Source: an uncultured bacterium (GTDB lineage Bacteria > Patescibacteriota > Minisyncoccia > Moranbacterales > GWC2-37-73). From it: DNA of 37,573 nt. Of this stretch, positions 10,134-17,685 are shown one piece after another. The notes beneath the pieces are model-generated. The model saw only the letters and a program-made list of their open reading frames with translations. It ran no database searches and was not told the origin of the DNA. The DNA is taken from NCBI GenBank assembly GCA_903851135.1, contig CAINNK010000014.1, positions 1 through 37,573 of the forward strand. The letters run 5' to 3'. Each line of letters opens with the position of its first letter. Positions within the stretch are counted from its first letter, which is position 1. A program made the translations under genes and the position numbers.

Positions 10134-10169
10134 AATTGAAAATAATTGCGACCGCAATAAATTTCAATT
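10134..10169 (+). repeat. 36-nt dyad repeat, copy A (type 1)
   Basis: AATTGAAAATAATTGCGACCGCAATAAATTTCAATT; identical to copy E. Confidence 0.9.
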
Positions 10170-10198
10170 CTGCTTTTGACCACTCAACTAAAATAGGG

Positions 10199-10234
10199 AA
10201 TTGAAATTTATTGCGATAGCTAAAAATTTCAATT
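10199..10234 (+). repeat. 36-nt dyad repeat, copy B (type 2)
   Basis: AATTGAAATTTATTGCGATAGCTAAAAATTTCAATT; contains the stop codon of the Cas2-fold gene. Confidence 0.9.
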
Positions 10235-10855
10235 ATTGTTTTTTAAATTGAAAAAGTTTTTCAGTTCCCTTTCCTTTTCAATTTCGCTAGCTATTATCAT
10301 CGTCATTTCTTCACCATTGAAGCCGAAAAAATTTCGAAGAATTTCAACTTCCTCCTGAAACTGATAGGGGCAGACCCAAACACTTTTTTGCAATTGATAC
10401 AGTCCCAATTCTTTGAGTTTTCCCCGAAGCATTTCACGCTTCGAACGATATCTTTCTTCAATATCAAAAATCAAGATCCGCCATTTTTTGTCCCAATGTT
10501 TTGGTTTTTTTATTTTCAATTCGTCAATTGAATATTTTTTAGCCAAAAGCTTCCCTTCATCACTCAAAGAAACATAGAGCTGCTTTCCTCGATATTCCAT
10601 TTTCAGTAAACCCTTTTTGCGAAGATAATAAAAAGAATTATAGAATCTATCCAACTCCTCACGCTTTCTTTTTCTTTTTTGCTCGAATTCAAAATCTTTA
10701 ATCAGGGCTGGAATTAACTTTCTGGCAAAAATCGGAGAAGTCGAAGCCACAGCAAACGCACCGCCCACCAAGATGCCTTTCAAAATTTTTTTGGAGATAT
10801 TTTTTGTATCAACACTCACAACTTTGTTTGTATTTTTATGCCTCAATTCTATCAC
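10229..10855 (-). CDS. PaaX-like winged-helix protein with Cas2-fold C-terminal domain
   Basis: 208 aa; N-terminal wHTH-like region, then KKWRILIFDIEERYRSKREMLRGKLKELGLYQLQKSVWVCPYQ, typical Cas2/PaaX ferredoxin-like core. ORF start codon is GTG. Confidence 0.75.
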   Translation of the reverse strand: MIELRHKNTNKVVSVDTKNISKKILKGILVGGAFAVASTSPIFARKLIPALIKDFEFEQKRKRKREELDRFYNSFYYLRKKGLLKMEYRGKQLYVSLSDEGKLLAKKYSIDELKIKKPKHWDKKWRILIFDIEERYRSKREMLRGKLKELGLYQLQKSVWVCPYQFQEEVEILRNFFGFNGEEMTMIIASEIEKERELKNFFNLKNNN

Positions 10856-10891
10856 AGTTGAAAAAAATTGCGATAGCTAGAAATTTAAATT
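10856..10891 (+). repeat. 36-nt dyad repeat, copy C (type 2)
   Basis: AGTTGAAAAAAATTGCGATAGCTAGAAATTTAAATT; directly abuts the ORF start. Confidence 0.85.
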
Positions 10892-10919
10892 CTTTGGGTT
10901 TGTGTTTCTTTCTTGAGGG

Positions 10920-10955
10920 AGTTGAAAGTTTTTGCGATAGCTAGAAATTTCAATT
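10920..10955 (+). repeat. 36-nt dyad repeat, copy D (type 2)
   Basis: AGTTGAAAGTTTTTGCGATAGCTAGAAATTTCAATT. Confidence 0.9.
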
Positions 10956-10994
10956 ATTTGCATCCTCTGCTTGTTGGTTATTAGTTTTTTGGAT

Positions 10995-11030
10995 AATTGA
11001 AAATAATTGCGACCGCAATAAATTTCAATT
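10995..11030 (+). repeat. 36-nt dyad repeat, copy E (type 1)
   Basis: AATTGAAAATAATTGCGACCGCAATAAATTTCAATT; identical to copy A. Confidence 0.9.
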
Positions 11031-11064
11031 ATTTTTCGAGGGATTTGAATGTGTCTGGTTATTT

Positions 11065-11223
11065 TCAATCGCTAATGATTATCTTTTTTCTTTCAACCTT
11101 AAAAACCATTTTTTGTCTTTATCTGATTCCCAATTCAGCGACGATTTCGGATGGTATAACAACAGCTAAACTTCTCTTCCCCACCCTTGTAACTTTTCTA
11201 ACCAATTCTTCTGATTTTTTCAT
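11065..11223 (-). pseudogene. AbrB/SpoVT-like DNA-binding protein interrupted by an in-frame TAA
   Basis: MKKSEELVRKVTRVGKRSLAVVIPSEIVAELGIR-TAA-RQKMVFKVERKKIIISD*; the post-stop residues resemble the normal end of this domain. Confidence 0.6.
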
Positions 11224-11286
11224 ATTTGTTTTTACCCCGTTAAAGTTAGTTGCACCTAACTTTTTAACTGAGGTTATTTTAATTTT

Positions 11287-11320
11287 TATTTTGTTACGTA
11301 GCATGCTACGTAACAAAATA
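11287..11320. promoter_or_regulatory. Perfect 34-bp palindrome, candidate operator
   Basis: TATTTTGTTACGTAGCATGCTACGTAACAAAATA, upstream of the AbrB-like gene. Confidence 0.6.
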
Positions 11321-11414
11321 TACAAAAAACTTTACTGCGTAGCATATTAATCCTTTATTAAAGGATAACTAATAATTAAAAGCATCTTGTCACAATTCGA
11401 ACAAGAAACATCCA

Positions 11415-11990
11415 TCAACTCATCATATGCACCCTGCCTGACAAATATGAAAGTTCCTGTGCCAAAGGACTTTCTGGCCAAGCTTCGAGCAAAACTGTGT
11501 TGGTCTCAAGTATGTTTTTGATTTTTTTATCTTTGGAAGCATTAAAGCGTTGAAAAATTTGGTCGCCTTCTTTGTTGTGATCATCAACCATCTCGGTCAA
11601 ATTACTAACAATATCAGCAGATTTCACCAAAATAGCTTCGTGTGAAAAAGTTTTGATATGCTCCAAGGCTTGTTTTTTTCGCTCATTCCAAGATAAACTC
11701 TTGTCGGTTTCAGTCACAGCCAAAACCAACTCAGCAACCTTTTCACCAAAACGATCAGTCAGCATTTCCACTGTCACTTTCTTTTCCTCGATACTATCCT
11801 CAATAGTGTCGTGCAAAATTCCAGCACAAACCACATCTTCATCAGCTCCAATACTGGAAAGCAAGATTCCCACTGTCAGAGGATGCGTGATATATGAGAC
11901 ATCTTTACCCTTACGTTTTTGCTTTTGATAAATTTCATGCGTTTTGGTGGCAAATCTAATCGCCCGCTGAATTTTTGATAAGTTCTGTAT
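11415..11990 (-). CDS. HD-domain phosphohydrolase, paralogue of 7860..8438; no ATG at the homologous start
   Basis: Homology continues upstream of the annotated GTG start: (ATA)QNLSKIQRAIRFATKTHEIYQKQKRKGKDVSYITHPLTVGILLSSIG; possibly start-defective. Confidence 0.65.
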   Translation of the reverse strand: MQNLSKIQRAIRFATKTHEIYQKQKRKGKDVSYITHPLTVGILLSSIGADEDVVCAGILHDTIEDSIEEKKVTVEMLTDRFGEKVAELVLAVTETDKSLSWNERKKQALEHIKTFSHEAILVKSADIVSNLTEMVDDHNKEGDQIFQRFNASKDKKIKNILETNTVLLEAWPESPLAQELSYLSGRVHMMS

Positions 11991-11994
11991 ATGA

Positions 11995-12741
11995 TTAGTT
12001 ATTTAATAATTTTTTTATCTTATTTTGAATTTCAACAGTACATTCAGGATCCATATCTAAATTATTAAGATAATTTTCTAAAACATTTTTATCTTTTATA
12101 ATATAAACTCCCACATCACCTTTCCATGTCACCAAACCATTGGAATAAACTAGCGCTTTTTGTATGGCAATATGGCCAACCCCATGAGAAGAAAAGTATT
12201 CTCTCAGAACAGATACTCTCTTATTTAAAATATTTCTTGAATCTTTATTAAGAAAAATTTGCCTTCCGTCTTTCTTTATATAACATTGATCATTTTCAAA
12301 ATAAACTTGCTCGGACAGATTTTTAACCTCCAAAACAATTATCCCCTTGTCTCCAATTATCACAGCATCGAAATCAAAAATATGAAATGGCAGTTTAACG
12401 TTTTTCAAAAAATTGTTTTTTCCAACTATATCCTCCAGCCAAGAATTCACCAAATCTTCACCTTCAAAACCTCTTTTTGAATTTTTCGCTTCCTTAATCA
12501 AATTATCAATTCTGGGCGAACTTAATGCAAAAAGCCAGTCAACCAATTTTTCATTCAATGGATAATATAGGAAACCCAAAAGAAATGAACCAATCACACT
12601 ATATTCAAATATATTCTGCAAAGAATAATATGCCGAAATTGATAAAGTGGCAAAAAATATAACACCTGTAATAACTAGCAAGAATATAGCTTTAAAAAAT
12701 TTCTTTTTTGGAAATGACATGCATGTGAAAAAATTAAACAA
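11995..12741 (-). CDS. Membrane-anchored NERD-domain protein
   Basis: N-terminal hydrophobic helices; FEGEDLVNSWLEDIVG...FDFDAVIIGDKGIIVLEVKNLS. Confidence 0.8.
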   Translation of the reverse strand: MFNFFTCMSFPKKKFFKAIFLLVITGVIFFATLSISAYYSLQNIFEYSVIGSFLLGFLYYPLNEKLVDWLFALSSPRIDNLIKEAKNSKRGFEGEDLVNSWLEDIVGKNNFLKNVKLPFHIFDFDAVIIGDKGIIVLEVKNLSEQVYFENDQCYIKKDGRQIFLNKDSRNILNKRVSVLREYFSSHGVGHIAIQKALVYSNGLVTWKGDVGVYIIKDKNVLENYLNNLDMDPECTVEIQNKIKKLLNN

Positions 12742-12795
12742 TTATTTCCCTTTAAGTGATTGTCCCACGGGAAACTCTTTTTTATTAATATGGCT

Positions 12796-12951
12796 TTACT
12801 TCTGAAAAATGAAAAGATGCTCGTGCATAATTAGGAGGAAGTTACTTTCTTGAGAACGTTTAACCCAAAAGCCAGTGGCTTTACAGTTGTGTTGTCTTTT
12901 AATAATGTCTTCTTTTAAGACAAAGCCTTGTCCAGCTAGACTAAGCGATTT
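12796..12951 (-). pseudogene. C-terminal remnant of a DNA methyltransferase
   Basis: Stop-free frame KSLSLAGQGFVLKEDIIKRQHNCKATGFWVKRSQESNFLLIMHEHLFIFQK* resembles the C-terminus of a family of site-specific DNA methylases; no catalytic motifs remain. Confidence 0.45.
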
Positions 12952-13070
12952 CTTTTTTTAATCAATTCAAGTTCTTTTTCAATATTTTCCATAATACATT
13001 ATTTTGAAAAAAATTTAATTTTACGATATCACAATATGCTTGAAATATTTTAACGGAAATTCATAATAAC

Positions 13071-13868
13071 TCAAACTTCATTTAAATTTATTTGAGCCAT
13101 AGATTCAACAACATCAATTATTTTTTTAATATCCTCAACTGGCAGTCTACCATCGCTTGCAATATGCTCTGCCAGCGTTTTAACAAGTGATTTCTCATCA
13201 CAAACAAAAACGCCAGCAATATCACGAGGTTCAAACTCAAGAACATTTTTTCTTCCAACAAAAACAAGAATCGGATGGATGAAAAATTTCTTCTTAATTA
13301 CTTTTTCAATACATTCATGTACAAACATGGTTCTCTTTTTTAAATCATTAATAATTGACTTGTTCTGAAAATCCTTTTCTCCAATAAGTAAATATTTTCC
13401 ATTAGTTTTAATTGGATAACTATAATTTTTCACTTCAATAGTAAAAATCGAGCCCTGTCCAACAACAATAAAATCGATATCTCCGTTTTTTGGAATTTCT
13501 ATATGCTGAAAAACTGAAAAATCTTTCTTTGGAATATTTTCAAGTTCTTTTTGAATCCTCAACTCCCCAATAATTCCTTTAAGATATTTATCAGAATTCT
13601 GATCATGTATGCGATATGGCAGATAAAATTTTTCAGTCGCAAGGAATAATATTCCAAAAGCAAGAAGACCAAGAGAAAAAGAAAGCAACCAAAAATAATC
13701 AATTTTAGATATACTGATAGAAATAAAAAACATCATAAATGCTAAAGTAGACGTGCCAAGATAAGAAACGAGGTATCTGTTTGATTTTCTAAAATGAAAA
13801 GATTCTTGATCGTTGAGATACTGACTTGATTTTCTAAATTTGAAATTAAACATAAATTTCTTAATCAC
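13071..13868 (-). CDS. Membrane-anchored NERD-domain protein (second copy)
   Basis: Two N-terminal TM helices; GIIGELRIQKELENI...NGDIDFIVVGQGSIFTIEVKNYS. Confidence 0.8.
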   Translation of the reverse strand: MIKKFMFNFKFRKSSQYLNDQESFHFRKSNRYLVSYLGTSTLAFMMFFISISISKIDYFWLLSFSLGLLAFGILFLATEKFYLPYRIHDQNSDKYLKGIIGELRIQKELENIPKKDFSVFQHIEIPKNGDIDFIVVGQGSIFTIEVKNYSYPIKTNGKYLLIGEKDFQNKSIINDLKKRTMFVHECIEKVIKKKFFIHPILVFVGRKNVLEFEPRDIAGVFVCDEKSLVKTLAEHIASDGRLPVEDIKKIIDVVESMAQINLNEV

Positions 13869-13878
13869 TATTTGATGG

Positions 13879-15705
13879 TTAATTCATAATCAATTTAATT
13901 TTGTCAAAAATCAGTTTGAAATTATTAAAATCAAAATTCCCTGCAAATTCATCATTTAATTCAACTAACTCTGCAAATTTTGCCTTCGAGTGAATCCAAC
14001 TTAAATCTCCGATATTTTCATCCCAAATCTTTTTTTCAAAATTATCTTCAGGATTCTCAATTCTTGACGTAGGTTTTCGCCTGCTATCAAAATTAATTTC
14101 ATTATCGAAATACATGCACTTACTATCACAAATATTTTTTAAATTAATATCACTATAATAAAATTCTATTGAAATATTCTTATAATTTTCACGACTGCTT
14201 GGCTTTGGAATACAGAAAGCATAGACATTATTACCATAATCTTTAAATTGTTGACCGCCCTTTTCTATATCTTCAACAATCTTCACCTCATCTCTATCAA
14301 AAATACCAACGATTTTACGTGATTGAGGAAATGTTGCAATTTTTTTCAACAAATCCTTCAACTCCGAAGATCCCCAGCCACTTGTGGGAAATTTAAAAGA
14401 AAAATCGATATCACAACCAATAATATTTAATTTTTCTTTTGCTTTTTTTAAATGTTTAATATCGGTGAACCCCTCAGTAATAATGAAGGGCTTTGTCGAT
14501 TCACTTAGCTTTTGTTTAAATTTCTCAAATTCATCGATTTTTAATATTAAATCTTTAATGCGTTCAGATTGTTTCGCAATCTTTTCATAAAATTCCTTAT
14601 TCGCAATCCTTAATTCTGCATAATTTTCTTTTCCTACCGACAAGATTCTTGAATCACTCTTAATCTTACTAAAAACCTCATAAAAGCGAGCACACTCTGG
14701 TGCCAAAGAAATAGTAACTGGTGAATGTGTCGCTATTACAACTAGAATCCCTTTTGATACAAAATATTTCTCAATGAGCTTGAAAAATGCTTCAGTTAAT
14801 GATGGATTAAATGTCGCGTCGAATTCATCCAGCAGTAATATTTTTTTGAATTCAAAATCAGTCCCATGAAAAGAGGCAAAAATTAGAGTGATAATCGCCT
14901 TTTCTCCATCAGAAAGATCCAAAAGACTCCTGCTGTCATCTAAATCAATATCGCCATTTTCTTTTAACTGATACAATTTAGGAATTTCATTTAATTGAAA
15001 ATCATCATCTTTAAGAAAATAATCGTTTATTCCCGACTTAAATCTATATTCCAGTTTAAGTTCAGAAAACAATTCATTTAGCTCAATCCACGGCGCAAGG
15101 CCAAGAGAATTTTGATCAAATTTTGCACCACTTTCCCCGCATTTTTTTATGCTATTATGAACGTTTTTTGCATACTTAAAAAATTCATCACCTATAAAAT
15201 TTGAAAAGATATCATCGGGCTGCCAAATAAAATCTCCGAAATCAGTATTATTAACATCTTCTTGCAATATCTGTCCATTTGAAAATTTTACTTCTCCAAA
15301 TTTTTCAATAAGGATATACCTAGATCTTTCACACGCTCCTTGAAACTGTTCCAAATTTTTCTGATTTGAATCTAGCTGGCACTGACGATAATTTTCCCAA
15401 ACTTGATTTTTTGTATTAATCGGGCCACTAATACCTTGTGTATACATATCTGCAATGCCAAAATTATCTTTAAACGATCTGAATATTACATCCCTATTTT
15501 TTAATTTAGTACCATCTAAAATAATATCTGCAACAATAGCCTTACTCTGATCATTTGGAAATTGCTGTCGAATTATGTCCATTAGTTGAGATTTCCCGCT
15601 TCCATTAACACCAGAAAGGATTATTAAATCACCATTAAGGTTAACCTCAAACCCAGAATTAAAGGAGCGATATTCCTGATTTACATGTATGTCTAGTTTT
15701 TTCAT
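13879..15705 (-). CDS. OLD-like protein: AAA ATPase fused to TOPRIM domain
   Basis: LSGVNGSGKSQLMD Walker A; LLDLSDGEKAIITLIFA signature; KILLLDEFDATFNPSL Walker B; TOPRIM FIITEGFTDIKHL...IVGIFDRDE. Confidence 0.85.
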   Translation of the reverse strand: MKKLDIHVNQEYRSFNSGFEVNLNGDLIILSGVNGSGKSQLMDIIRQQFPNDQSKAIVADIILDGTKLKNRDVIFRSFKDNFGIADMYTQGISGPINTKNQVWENYRQCQLDSNQKNLEQFQGACERSRYILIEKFGEVKFSNGQILQEDVNNTDFGDFIWQPDDIFSNFIGDEFFKYAKNVHNSIKKCGESGAKFDQNSLGLAPWIELNELFSELKLEYRFKSGINDYFLKDDDFQLNEIPKLYQLKENGDIDLDDSRSLLDLSDGEKAIITLIFASFHGTDFEFKKILLLDEFDATFNPSLTEAFFKLIEKYFVSKGILVVIATHSPVTISLAPECARFYEVFSKIKSDSRILSVGKENYAELRIANKEFYEKIAKQSERIKDLILKIDEFEKFKQKLSESTKPFIITEGFTDIKHLKKAKEKLNIIGCDIDFSFKFPTSGWGSSELKDLLKKIATFPQSRKIVGIFDRDEVKIVEDIEKGGQQFKDYGNNVYAFCIPKPSSRENYKNISIEFYYSDINLKNICDSKCMYFDNEINFDSRRKPTSRIENPEDNFEKKIWDENIGDLSWIHSKAKFAELVELNDEFAGNFDFNNFKLIFDKIKLIMN

Positions 15706-15730
15706 ATGTTTTTCTATGACGTTTCTTAAT

Positions 15731-15961
15731 TTACCAACTCATTAACTTTTCAATTACAACATGTTTAATTTTCTTATCACATTCCAAACAAAAGAACCTT
15801 TTTGATTCAACGCTATCTGATCCATGGAATTCTTTATAATCGCCATCTTCAATATCCAACGAATAATAATGCATTTCTTTTTGTGCAACACCAACTTTTT
15901 CATTAACACATTTACAATGTGGACACACATATTCTTTTATTGTTTCTTCGGTATTTTTCAT
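15731..15961 (-). CDS. Small zinc-ribbon protein, uncharacterised
   Basis: 76 aa; CPHC...CLEC pair. Confidence 0.6.
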   Translation of the reverse strand: MKNTEETIKEYVCPHCKCVNEKVGVAQKEMHYYSLDIEDGDYKEFHGSDSVESKRFFCLECDKKIKHVVIEKLMSW

Positions 15962-15975
15962 ATTATTCTAAAATA

Positions 15976-16401
15976 CTAAATTTTATATTTCAAAGAATAT
16001 TCCTTAATCAAATCAAGGCAATCTTCATATGCATCAGCCTTACCTCCAATGAACTCATTGAGTCCAAATTCTTCGATATCCTCACTTTCCCATAGCTCCT
16101 CCTTCCATTCTTTGCGATAATCTTTAGCTAATTTTGAAATATATTTCTCCAGAGATTTACCTGTAATTTTTTCTATAAATCCCTTGGCCATCAAGTCCAC
16201 TGTTTCTTTATGTAAATTTTGAAGATTTTCTCTCAACTCAAAACTTTTCAATTTCTTATCAGTTGAAATAACTTTCCAGTCTTTTAGCTCAGTTTCAAAA
16301 TTTTTATATTCCCTGCAAATGACCGAAAATGGAAAATAGAAATCTTTATTTTTATTAAGATATTTTAAAATTTTAATTGCAAGTTTTCTACTTATTTTCA
16401 T
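15976..16401 (-). CDS. Uncharacterised protein
   Basis: 141 aa ORF between the zinc-ribbon gene and the DpnI-like gene. Confidence 0.6.
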   Translation of the reverse strand: MKISRKLAIKILKYLNKNKDFYFPFSVICREYKNFETELKDWKVISTDKKLKSFELRENLQNLHKETVDLMAKGFIEKITGKSLEKYISKLAKDYRKEWKEELWESEDIEEFGLNEFIGGKADAYEDCLDLIKEYSLKYKI

Positions 16402-16465
16402 AAATTAATCAAGAATTTAATTTTTATTCCTGATCAATTTTTGATCAAATCCAAATTATTGTCAA

Positions 16466-17233
16466 CTACATAATTTTATACTTTCCTGGCTCAATAAATT
16501 CAATATATTTTTTATCTCTCAAAAACTGCAACTGCTGTCTTATTTTTGGTCTTATATTCTTATTTTCTGGATGAATCAATTGAAGCTCTTTTTCGAAAGC
16601 ATACATTTCCTGCAAAGAGAATTCCTTCTTATCCATTATATCAATGCAATTCATAATATCTAAAATCCAACCCTTGAGTTCTGGTTTTTTCATCTCTTTC
16701 AAAAAAGCAGTTTTTTGCCACTTTTCCAGAACCTCCCTTTTTAAAATTTCTTTATTATCTTCAATGTAAAAAATTTTCCCAGAATTCGGGATTTTTGAAA
16801 ATAGAATATATGAGCCAACCCAACCAGCCCTTTTGGCTGTTTCAGCCAAAGCTTTTCTTTTTTCAATGATTTCTGGAACAAAAAAATGCTTAGGTACAAC
16901 AAAAAAATTATGAACGGAATAATTATCAAGTAGATAGTGAAGAAAAAAGAAATTTGGCTTATTTTCAGATGACAGTCTTGTAATTATAGTCTTATATTCT
17001 GAGGAAATAACTTTTCCTTTAAACTCTTTTTGACTGGCTTTTTGTTCATAATTTTCTGAACATTTTTCACACAAAAAATCTGAGACTTTTTTATTGTTCT
17101 CTAAATTTTTTATATTATTACCACAGTTTGGACAAAAAATATTTTTCTCACTCCAAAATTCAGAAATAACTCTAATTTTTTGAGAATTATTTTTATAATT
17201 TATTGCCAATTTTTGATCCAAAAATAATTCCAT
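16466..17233 (-). CDS. dpnI: DpnI-family restriction endonuclease (cleaves methylated GATC)
   Basis: MELFLDQKLAINYKNNSQKIRVISEFW...CPNCGN...SDFLCEKCSENYEQKASQ...NPNFFFL...LAETAKRAGWVGSYILFSKIP...GKIF...GWILDIMNCID...IRPKIRQQLQFLRDKKYIEFIEPGKYK; matches recalled DpnI across its length, with D...ExK and the four Cys retained. Confidence 0.92.
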   Translation of the reverse strand: MELFLDQKLAINYKNNSQKIRVISEFWSEKNIFCPNCGNNIKNLENNKKVSDFLCEKCSENYEQKASQKEFKGKVISSEYKTIITRLSSENKPNFFFLHYLLDNYSVHNFFVVPKHFFVPEIIEKRKALAETAKRAGWVGSYILFSKIPNSGKIFYIEDNKEILKREVLEKWQKTAFLKEMKKPELKGWILDIMNCIDIMDKKEFSLQEMYAFEKELQLIHPENKNIRPKIRQQLQFLRDKKYIEFIEPGKYKIM

Positions 17234-17243
17234 AAAACCGTTT

Positions 17244-17263
17244 TTACGTAACCTGCTACGTAA
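17244..17263. promoter_or_regulatory. Dyad TTACGTA-N6-TACGTAA upstream of the DpnI gene
   Basis: TTACGTAACCTGCTACGTAA, about 10 bp upstream of the ATG; similar to the palindrome at 11287..11320. Confidence 0.6.
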
Positions 17264-17368
17264 CAAAGATAATTAACCCACATCCCCATCCTACTCCCAT
17301 TTTTGCTGTTTGGAAAGGGAGGAAGTTGTAAAGTTTATAACGTTACAAAATAAAAAGGCAAGGCCTGG

Positions 17369-17391
17369 ATTCCCGATCTGCTGTCGGGAAT
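17369..17391. repeat. REP-like hairpin
   Basis: ATTCCCGA-TCTGCTG-TCGGGAAT. Confidence 0.6.
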
Positions 17392-17418
17392 GACAACTAC
17401 AGGATGCAAGGAACTATT

Positions 17419-17679
17419 TCAATTTGTTGCCCAAATGCGAAACTGGGTTGCCTGTTTTGAATTGACCCGATAACCAACAGATAAAATCATATCCAAATTA
17501 AAGTATTCTATATCACGAATAATCTCTCTCTTACCCTCTTTTTGAACTGTTGCAATTTTTGCAACAGTTGACATCTCTTTTAATTCACCAGATTCAAATA
17601 CGTTTTTAATATGCCTAATTAAAAAATCGTCAAAAAACTCCGGCGCAGAGGCTGGAGTTTTTGGCAGATAAATTTTCAA
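17419..17679 (-). pseudogene. Truncated RhuM-family (virulence protein RhuM) fragment
   Basis: FLIRHIKNVFESGELKE...REIIRDIEYFNLDMILSVGYRVNSKQATQFRIWAT; the N-terminal HTH half and the C-terminus are missing. Confidence 0.65.
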
Positions 17680-17685
17680 GAAATT

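Noticed and set aside
10134-11030. Straightforward CRISPR array with Cas2
   Set aside because: Only five units, repeats are long dyads of two subtypes, spacers vary 28-39 nt, the gene sits between the repeat clusters, and no cas1 or effector gene is seen. Kept as a repeat/Cas2-fold finding instead.
11065-11223. Stop-codon reassignment
   Set aside because: Known CPR recoding concerns TGA as Gly, not TAA, and TAA/TAG/TGA all behave as stops for the clear genes here.
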